Positions 58,351 to 64,000 of a DNA stretch of 64,000 bases are shown in pieces (position 1 is the first letter of the stretch; the number at the start of each line of letters is the position of its first letter). The DNA comes from Marinobacter pelagius (GTDB lineage Bacteria > Pseudomonadota > Gammaproteobacteria > Pseudomonadales > Oleiphilaceae): positions 1 to 64,000 of the forward strand of contig NZ_FOUR01000010.1 in assembly GCF_900114925.1 (NCBI RefSeq), read 5' to 3'. The position numbers and the translations under genes were made by a program. Below the pieces are notes generated by a model. The model was given only the letters and a program-made list of their open reading frames with translations, did not search any database and was not told the DNA's origin.

Positions 58351-59203
58351 TCAAACGGAGGCCATTTCAAAGGCCTCTGGGCTGACGCCACCCAGGTGGG
58401 TGTGACGTCGAGCCCGGTTGTAAAACACCTCGATGTAGTCGAACACATCCGCCTTGGCCAGATGACGGGGTTTGTAGATCCGCTGTCGGATACGCTCTTT
58501 TTTCAGACTACTGAAGAAGGATTTCGCCACTGCATTATCCCAACAGTTGCCTCGCCGACTCATGCTGGGATCCAGGTTGTGGGCGCGACAGAAACGATAC
58601 CAGTCATCACTGCCGTATTGGGTGCATTGATCCGAACGGATGAGTACCTTTTCGTTCGGGCGTCGACGCCAGACGGCCATTAGCAGCGCGCCCACGACCA
58701 AGCTGCGATGCAGTGTCGATTTCATCGACCAGCCCATCACGCGACGTGAGAACAGGTCGACCACCACCGCCAGATACAACCAGACTTGCCAGGTACGAAT
58801 GTAGGTGATGTTGGTCGCCCAGGCTTTGTCTGGGCGGCCCACAGTGAATTCACGTTGGAGCTTGTTTGGGTTAAGGATCGACGGTCTTCCGGCGATCACT
58901 CGCGGTGCTTTGTAGGCTCGCAACGCCTTGATTTTATGTTCTTTCATTAACCGGGCGACCCGGTTCTTGCCGCACGTTTCACTAGCCTCTCGAAGGTCCA
59001 GAAACACCCGCGGCGCACCGTACACGCCAGAGCTGCCTTGGTACGATGCCAGGATCTGCGTTAGCAGCCGCTGGTTATCAATAGCTCGGTCAGACAAGGG
59101 CTTATGCAGCCATTGATAAAACCCGCTACGGGCCACCTGGAGCGCGCGACACATGGCCATGGTTGAATTGGTGTCGGTGATCGTTGATGAATCGGTACTT
59201 CAC
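58351..59203 (-). pseudogene. IS3-family orfB transposase, catalytically dead and frameshifted
   Basis: A GTG at 59203 overlaps the orfA stop (GTGA), starting VKYRFINDHRHQF; then the frame breaks near 59165 and the rest continues from MAMCRALQVARSGFYQWL to 58351. The rve integrase core has lost two of its three acidic residues: the first Asp is Asn in WATNITYI, the second Asp is kept (RSDQCTQY), and the Glu 36 residues later is Lys in DNAVAKSFF. GNCWDNA and the ending FYNRARRHTHLGGVSPEAF are otherwise conserved. It cannot be active as written. Confidence 0.88.
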
Positions 59204-59484
59204 TCGGGCTCTCTGGCAAAGTACCGAGCGGCCTTTTTTAGGATATCCCGCTCTTCTTCAATCCGACGCATTTGGGCCCGCAGCCTGAGAGTCTCGCTCT
59301 TGGCTTCGACCAACTCAGCGGCCTGTTCATCGGATTTATCCGGTTTCACGGCCTTAACCCATTTATACGAGCTGTGAGCCGAGACTCCCAGTCCTTGCGA
59401 TACTTCGGCGACGGTATAGCCCCGCTCCAGCACCTGTCGGACCGCTTCATCCTTGAATTCCGAGGGATAACGTTGGTTGCTCAC
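59200..59484 (-). CDS. IS3-family orfA (transposase helix-turn-helix subunit)
   Basis: This 94-residue protein has an HTH (YPSEFKDEAVRQVLERGYTV then VSQGLGVSAHSSYKWVKA) and a C-terminal leucine-zipper-like helix (LRLRAQMRRIEEERDILKKA). It is intact, but its orfB partner is dead, so it has no transposition role on its own. Confidence 0.9.
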   Translation of the reverse strand: MSNQRYPSEFKDEAVRQVLERGYTVAEVSQGLGVSAHSSYKWVKAVKPDKSDEQAAELVEAKSETLRLRAQMRRIEEERDILKKAARYFAREPE

Positions 59485-59507
59485 GGCAATTCCTCCTATG
59501 CTCTAAT

Positions 59508-59585
59508 CATAGGCTAGGAGTGTCTACTGCACCGGGGTAAGTCCAACCATAGGCTAGGCGTGTCCACTAGAGTAGGGAAAGTCCA
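59508..59585. repeat. Tandem right ends of the IS3 element
   Basis: CATAGGCTAGGAGTGTC... (59508-59545) and CATAGGCTAGGCGTGTC... (59548-59585) are two 38-bp, diverged copies of the right terminus at a 40-bp step. They may record a one-ended event, a nested insertion or an abortive second copy. Confidence 0.7.
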
Positions 59586-59694
59586 GTGTGTCATTTCACC
59601 TGAGTAGCGCGCCTTAAGATAACCGTTAGAGACTATCAACAAAACGAATAGAACTTTCGTTTCGACACATATCCTTGAGATCATGGGGTTGCCG

Positions 59695-60111
59695 ATGGTA
59701 GACGTTTTGACAAGCAGCCAAAGATCCTTCTGCATGTCGCAGATACGGTCCAAAAACACTAAGCCGGAAATCGCTCTAAGAAAGGCGCTTTGGCATTGTG
59801 GCTTTCGCTACCGAGTGAAGAATTCTCTGCCAGGTCGCCCCGATATAGTATTCTCCGGCAGCAAGACGGCTATCTTTGTCGATGGTTGTTTTTGGCATAA
59901 ATGTCCGGATCACTTCGTATATCCGAAAAACCGGGCAGGATTTTGGCGAGAGAAGATTGAAGGTAACGTGCAGCGCGATCGGCGAGTAGAGGAAATGCTC
60001 CGTACGCAGGGATGGTTCGCGCTTCGATTTTGGGAACACGAAATCATGGAATCCCCAGACGACTGTGTTCGACGAGTAGCAGAGATATTGGAGCAAAGAC
60101 GCAGGATTTGA
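59695..60111 (+). CDS. vsr: Very short patch repair endonuclease Vsr
   Basis: About 138 residues. The start MVDVLTSSQRSFCMSQIRSK at 59695 matches the usual Vsr opening (an ATG at 59683 is in frame). Motifs RSKNTKPEIALRKALW, GRPDIVFSGSKTAIFVDGCF and FWHKCPDH hold the PD-(D/E)XK-like Asp and the zinc and active-site His/Cys. It nicks T:G mismatches left by deamination of 5-methylcytosine. The gene lies 128 bp ahead of an m5C methyltransferase, its expected partner. Local composition is more AT-rich than upstream. Confidence 0.93.
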   Translation: MVDVLTSSQRSFCMSQIRSKNTKPEIALRKALWHCGFRYRVKNSLPGRPDIVFSGSKTAIFVDGCFWHKCPDHFVYPKNRAGFWREKIEGNVQRDRRVEEMLRTQGWFALRFWEHEIMESPDDCVRRVAEILEQRRRI

Positions 60112-60239
60112 GAAGCTCGGGAATGACTGCCAAATTGGAAAATCTCATGGGAGCAAGGACATTAGGGGCTTAGTGGGGACTCTGGTAGACTTGGCCCGTG
60201 CGCTTTTAGCTGTATATTCTCTTTACTCAGTGGCTCTGG

Positions 60240-61241
60240 ATGTGTTCTTCAATGGTAACTTTCGTGGATCTATTTTGTGGCGGCGGTCTGGGCGCTAGAG
60301 GCGCAGTAAATGCGGGCGCGACCCCCCTATTGGGGGTAGACGCTTGGGATCGCGCGACGGAAACGTATAAAGCTAATTTTCCCGACGCTCATGTCATCTG
60401 TGATCGGATCGAAAACATAGAGCCACTAAATTTGGCAAAAGAATATAGTCCGGATGTTCTTTTGACATCCCCCGAATGCACGTCGCACTCAATCGCTAGA
60501 GGCGCTAAACCGGCTCGCGAAGAAAGCCGGGAAACAGCTATCGGCATTATCCCATGGCTAGAAGCCATGAACCCAAGGTGGTTGATCGTTGAAAATGTAA
60601 ACCGAATGAAACGTTGGGATAGGCACAACGAACTAGTCGAGTCGATTGAAGAATATGGTTACACCGTCAGCGATCTTTATCTGAACGCTGCTGATTTTGG
60701 TGCTTCCCAGGCAAGAAAACGAATGTTCCTAGTATGCGATCGGGAGGGAACCTACGTGACCAAAAAAGACCTGCTAAATAAGTTTGGCAAAAAAGAACTA
60801 CCCGCGAGTTCCGTTATCGACACCAGTGGCAAATACAAGTCAAAACCGCTTTATCACCCCCGCCGGGCGAAAGCTACTCTCGACCGTGCCGAGAGAGGGA
60901 TTGAGGCTCTTGGAAAAGGTGAAGACTTCATTATCGTCTATTATGGGTCGGATTATGCGGGGGGGTGGCAAAGACTCGATGCGCCTCTCAGAACCATAAC
61001 CACGATCGACCGGTTTGGGTTGGTGACTTGGGATCGGGATACTCCGATGTTAAGAATGCTACAACCTTCGGAACTGATAAGAGCCATGAGCGGTGGTGAG
61101 GATCACTTGCTGCCTCATGGGAGTAGAAGGGAAAAAGTGAAGCTGTGTGGCAATGGGGTATGCTCGCCCGTTATGGAGGCTTTGTTCCGACACATAAGCT
61201 CGGAGATGGAGCAGGGTTGTTGTATATCTGAGGCATCGTAG
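60240..61241 (+). CDS. DNA (cytosine-5) methyltransferase
   Basis: This 333-residue m5C methyltransferase has motif I FVDLFCGGGLGARG, motif IV with the catalytic Cys as SPECTSHS (Pro-Glu-Cys instead of the usual Pro-Pro-Cys), motif VI VENV, motif VIII QARKRMF and motif X CGNGVCSPV. The target site is unknown. It lies between vsr and an AspBHI-like restriction gene only 3 bp downstream, so the two are almost certainly co-transcribed. Confidence 0.92.
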   Translation: MCSSMVTFVDLFCGGGLGARGAVNAGATPLLGVDAWDRATETYKANFPDAHVICDRIENIEPLNLAKEYSPDVLLTSPECTSHSIARGAKPAREESRETAIGIIPWLEAMNPRWLIVENVNRMKRWDRHNELVESIEEYGYTVSDLYLNAADFGASQARKRMFLVCDREGTYVTKKDLLNKFGKKELPASSVIDTSGKYKSKPLYHPRRAKATLDRAERGIEALGKGEDFIIVYYGSDYAGGWQRLDAPLRTITTIDRFGLVTWDRDTPMLRMLQPSELIRAMSGGEDHLLPHGSRREKVKLCGNGVCSPVMEALFRHISSEMEQGCCISEAS

Positions 61242-61244
61242 TCC

Positions 61245-62405
61245 ATGAGTCTCGAAGAAATGGATTTGGAGATAGACCAAGTATATGAAGGCTCACGAAA
61301 CGGGAATTCTTCCGATGACCCTCTGCCCAGATTACTCGGTGTGGACAATGGAGCAGGCTTCAGGCACTTGGGCAAACGTCCAGGAACTGAAACACTTAAG
61401 CTTCTGGTTTTGAAGTCCAACTTTAACGACCCTGACTGGCCAGATCACCTCGATTATGAGACCGGTCTCTTAACTTACTACGGTGATAATAAAAAGGTTG
61501 GCGATCTTCATTCGACGCCGAGACAGGGAAACCTGATCTTAAAAAATCTCTTTGAAACGACACATGCAAGCTCACACTCGGCTCACTTTCCGGTAATTCT
61601 TGTTTTCGGTGGAACGGGGATTTATAGAGACGTCCGATTTTTGGGGCTTGCTGTTCCTGGGGCTGCATCACTCGGTCCTGACGAGGACCTCGTTGCCCTC
61701 TGGAGATCGAATGGGCCTAGTGAAACCCGATTTCAGAACTACAAAGCAAGGTTTACGGTTTTAGATGTGGCCAGGATTAGTCGCGCTTGGCTTACTGATG
61801 TCGCTAACGGAAATGCAGTCGAGTCCCCACATGCTCCAAAGGCTTGGCTTGATTGGGTTTTTAGTAGGAAATATCGCCCTCTCGTTGCCCCCCACAGCCT
61901 GGATATAAGGTCGAAAGCTCAACAGTTGCCTGCGGGGAAAGTTGATAAAAATATTATTCAACTAATCTACGAGAACTATTGTGACGATCCATTTGCCTTT
62001 GAGAGGTGTGCCGTAGCGATTGCGCAGCTGATGATGCCGGACATCGAGTATATTGACCTTACACGCCCATGGAGAGACGGTGGGCGAGATGCTATAGGTA
62101 AGTACAAAATCGGCACAGGAAAGAGTGCAATTGACGTTGAGTTTGCCCTAGAGGCAAAGTGCTACCAGAGCAATACAGGTGTTGGGGTAAAGGCTCTCTC
62201 TAGATTGATATCGAGATTGCGGCACCGACAGTTTGGCATATTGGTGACCACGTCTTACCTTTCAGAGCAGGCATATCAAGAGTTAAAAGAAGATGGTCAT
62301 CCAATTGTGATTATCGCAGCAAATGACATTGTCAGGCTGATCAAGGAAAAAATTTCTTCAGACAAAATCGCAATCGCAAACTGGCTTGAGAGCTTGGCAA
62401 AATAG
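61245..62405 (+). CDS. AspBHI-like restriction endonuclease
   Basis: This 386-residue protein has an N-terminal half (IDQVYEGSRNGNSSDDPL, LLGVDNGAGFRHLG, LLTYYGDN) matching the SRA-like recognition domain of AspBHI, and a C-terminal Mrr-type PD-(D/E)XK nuclease (RDGGRDAIGKY ... EFALEAKCYQ, about residues 278-308). AspBHI itself cuts methylated DNA; here the adjacent methyltransferase would normally protect the host, so this copy may instead read unmodified sites, or cut DNA methylated in another context. A GC hairpin follows the stop. Confidence 0.85.
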   Translation: MSLEEMDLEIDQVYEGSRNGNSSDDPLPRLLGVDNGAGFRHLGKRPGTETLKLLVLKSNFNDPDWPDHLDYETGLLTYYGDNKKVGDLHSTPRQGNLILKNLFETTHASSHSAHFPVILVFGGTGIYRDVRFLGLAVPGAASLGPDEDLVALWRSNGPSETRFQNYKARFTVLDVARISRAWLTDVANGNAVESPHAPKAWLDWVFSRKYRPLVAPHSLDIRSKAQQLPAGKVDKNIIQLIYENYCDDPFAFERCAVAIAQLMMPDIEYIDLTRPWRDGGRDAIGKYKIGTGKSAIDVEFALEAKCYQSNTGVGVKALSRLISRLRHRQFGILVTTSYLSEQAYQELKEDGHPIVIIAANDIVRLIKEKISSDKIAIANWLESLAK

Positions 62406-62432
62406 CCCCTCAAACTTTACGCGACGTTCGAT

Positions 62433-62452
62433 ATGGCGGCCGGAGCCGCCAT
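62433..62452. terminator. Hairpin between convergent restriction and FtsK-like genes
   Basis: ATGGCGGC-cgga-GCCGCCAT is a perfect 8-bp stem in the 74-bp gap between convergent genes, without a long T-run. It could serve as a weak two-way terminator. Confidence 0.55.
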
Positions 62453-62478
62453 TCTGTTCGAAATGCCCCCACTTTAGA

Positions 62479-64000
62479 CTAAGTTTTCGCACATTGGACT
62501 CTGGTCAACTTGCCCTCTGCTTTGATTAGGGCATCACCTTTTCCGTTTAAAGTTTCCGCACCGGTCTCGTCAATAATCACCCGGCTTTCTGTGGCACTTT
62601 TAACCCTCAAGGCAAGCTGTGCTGGTAGGTTAGAGCGCAGGTTGGTGCTGATTACCTCAGCACTGGGTTTCTGCGTGGCAATAATCACATGAATACCCGC
62701 CGCACGAGCTTTTTGCGCTAATCGCTTGAGGTATGCCTCAATTTGCTTTTTCATTTCTTTTTCAGAAGTGAGATCGGCATACTCATCGAGCACAACGACC
62801 CACCATGGAATTCTCTGGTCCGGGTCAACTTTCGCGTTATATTCAGGAAGCGATCTGGTTTTCTGCTCCTTGAGCTTCTCATAACGGCGCTGCATTTCCT
62901 CTACTGCGCTCTCTAGCAATTCAAGCGCATCTGAGTCATCCCAACCAATCGCGCCTTCAAGGTAGCTGCTCTCTTCATACTGACTTAGCTCTGTGCCTTT
63001 AGGGTCGACCAGCATGAGCCTCAATTCATCTGGACTGTAATAGTGAATTAGGCCATCAAGAATAGTGTTTAGGGCCTCAGATTTTCCGCTTCCCGTTGTA
63101 CCGCCTATGAGAAGATGGGGAGAGTTCGAGGAGGAAAAGTTAAGATCTACAATTTGCCCGTAACCATCCTCTCCGAGCGGAGCAGCAAGCTCATTGCTAG
63201 GTCGAGTCCATCTCTTCCACATGTCGGTCGCGTCAACGTAGTAGCGATCAGCTTGGCTCTTTGGTACGTCGATTGTCACATAGCCCTGATGGTTCCCAAA
63301 TCGGATGTTCTGGTCTTGATCAAGTGTTAAAGCCAATTTCAAAACATCGGCTTTTTCTGACAGCCTCCGGGGATCTACCGCTTTGCCGGGTTTAACTCGA
63401 TAAAGGATCGATGCAGGGCCCTCGATAAAGCGCATTGACGGGTCTTCAGGCTGCTGAACAGATACCCCGAATTCGCCAAATTTATCCAGAACCTTTTGGT
63501 ATCGTTTAATTAAGTCTGCCTCACTGAGTTTTCCTCGGGGAGGGGGGGCGCCCTCATCAGCTTCGTTGGGCACCGAAGAAAGAACGCTTTCTGGCGGTTT
63601 ATCTGATTCAGAGGGTACTAAAGGACCTGAAGACTCCTTGGTAGTTGGGTGCTGCTCCGTCTGAATGAACGTGGAGGTTTCGCCGGCTATCAAATCATGC
63701 ACTTGGTTTTTATACGATTTGATGACTTGTATCGCCCCATCGCGCTCGTAGTCACCCTGAAGCTGTCCTTCCTCGCTATAACAACATATGGAATAGAGAC
63801 CGGAGATGGATCTAAGCCTGTAATCCCCATTTCTGAAATCATTCCTCATCTTTTCCGGCAGGCGGTATTTGTCATCAGCAACTTCGTTTATGGCCATCCC
63901 ATAGTACGCCCTTGCTTCTGGGTTCACGTTTTCCATGGCCGCCAGCAAGTGCTCTCGCCACAACCGGGCGTCGACAGCTTCTGTTTGATCGTCGTTAAAG
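62479..64000 (-). CDS. dptH: FtsK-like ATPase, probable DptH (5' part beyond the window)
   Basis: The frame is open to the right edge, so the gene is cut at its 5' end; about 506 residues are visible. The visible part ends with an FtsK/SpoIIIE-type ATPase: Walker A GGTTGSGKSEALN, Walker B WVVVLDEYADL, then HVIIATQKPSAEVISTNLRS. The upstream stretch (MRFIEGPASILYRVKPG, GYVTIDVPKSQADRYYV) and the ending TRVQCAKT recall the C-terminus of DptH, the restriction ATPase of DNA phosphorothioation (Dnd) systems. DptF, DptG and dndBCDE would then lie to the right. It might also be another DNA-translocase defence protein. Confidence 0.65.
   Translation of the reverse strand, partial: FNDDQTEAVDARLWREHLLAAMENVNPEARAYYGMAINEVADDKYRLPEKMRNDFRNGDYRLRSISGLYSICCYSEEGQLQGDYERDGAIQVIKSYKNQVHDLIAGETSTFIQTEQHPTTKESSGPLVPSESDKPPESVLSSVPNEADEGAPPPRGKLSEADLIKRYQKVLDKFGEFGVSVQQPEDPSMRFIEGPASILYRVKPGKAVDPRRLSEKADVLKLALTLDQDQNIRFGNHQGYVTIDVPKSQADRYYVDATDMWKRWTRPSNELAAPLGEDGYGQIVDLNFSSSNSPHLLIGGTTGSGKSEALNTILDGLIHYYSPDELRLMLVDPKGTELSQYEESSYLEGAIGWDDSDALELLESAVEEMQRRYEKLKEQKTRSLPEYNAKVDPDQRIPWWVVVLDEYADLTSEKEMKKQIEAYLKRLAQKARAAGIHVIIATQKPSAEVISTNLRSNLPAQLALRVKSATESRVIIDETGAETLNGKGDALIKAEGKLTRVQCAKT

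Larger units (their letters stand above)
58316..59585. mobile_element. Degenerate IS3-family insertion sequence
   Basis: Imperfect 29-bp terminal inverted repeats: left 58316-58344, right 59557-59585, both with TGGACTT at the tip and ending GGCGTGTC/GACACGCC inside, with about 20 of 29 positions matching. It contains orfA and a broken orfB on the minus strand. No clear target duplication flanks it. The right end is present twice in tandem (59508-59545 and 59548-59585). Confidence 0.85.

Noticed and set aside
59160-59203. Programmed frameshift explaining the orfB break
   Set aside because: The normal IS3 orfA/orfB overlap is at 59200-59203; the break near 59165 is a second, extra shift inside orfB.

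Overview
The window looks like chromosome from a marine gammaproteobacterium close to Marinobacter. The evidence is gene content and protein style: a complete arginine succinyltransferase (AST) route, a glycolate oxidase operon with its own TRAP transporter, a LivKHMGF branched-chain amino acid transporter, an AceE/AceF pyruvate dehydrogenase of the Pseudomonas type, a CosR/EctR-type MarR regulator and a DcaP-like porin. Most of the window is GC-rich with a consistent codon style. About 59.6-64.0 kb is visibly more AT-rich and looks acquired.

Layout. 0-4 kb: an envelope module on the minus strand (DUF3015, DUF4105, lipoprotein hydrolase). 4-9 kb: the liv operon, with an intrinsic terminator between livK and livHMGF. 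9-15 kb: a TPR protein, a CosR-like regulator, a Lon protease, a CnoX-like thioredoxin and a small HNH protein. 15-25.5 kb: a large lipoprotein, a KamA-family radical SAM enzyme, aceEF and a porin. 25.6-27.1 kb: an exonuclease/GIY-YIG fusion. 27.2-33.6 kb: AST genes aruC-aruF-aruG-astD-astB. 33.6-38.5 kb: a TetR-controlled RND efflux pump lying between astB and an inverted astE. 38.8-43.1 kb: astE and an ArtPJQM-type basic amino acid ABC transporter. 43.2-52 kb: GlcC-like regulator, TRAP transporter, GlcG and GlcDEF. 52-58.2 kb: mixed housekeeping genes including arfA, a lone ParA, a CaCA antiporter and a frameshifted AmpG-like carrier. 58.3-59.6 kb: a dead IS3-family element. 59.7-64 kb: a defence island (Vsr, m5C methyltransferase, AspBHI-like restriction enzyme, and the end of a probable DptH that runs off the window).

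Two repeat families cut across this layout. The first is a set of 21 short directional palindromes (about 30 bp, GGGGTCAGA...TCTGACCCC) in eight intergenic clusters, nearly all at gene 3' ends; they resemble REP elements, and in at least two places they supply the stop codon. The second is more striking: three copies of an element with a conserved 54-nt core, each enclosed by a perfect inverted repeat of 19-26 bp whose sequence is unique to that locus. The core holds two small hairpins, one with a compensatory G-C to A-T change. I do not recognise this family and regard it as the best candidate for something undescribed.

Other highlights: arfA has its stop codon in the loop of a 24-position hairpin, which matches ribosome-rescue autoregulation. 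FadR-type operator palindromes (TGGTCnGACCA) lie at glcC and dctP, and a related one upstream of kamA. The IS3 transposase has lost two of its three catalytic acidic residues. No rRNA, tRNA or CRISPR array was seen.
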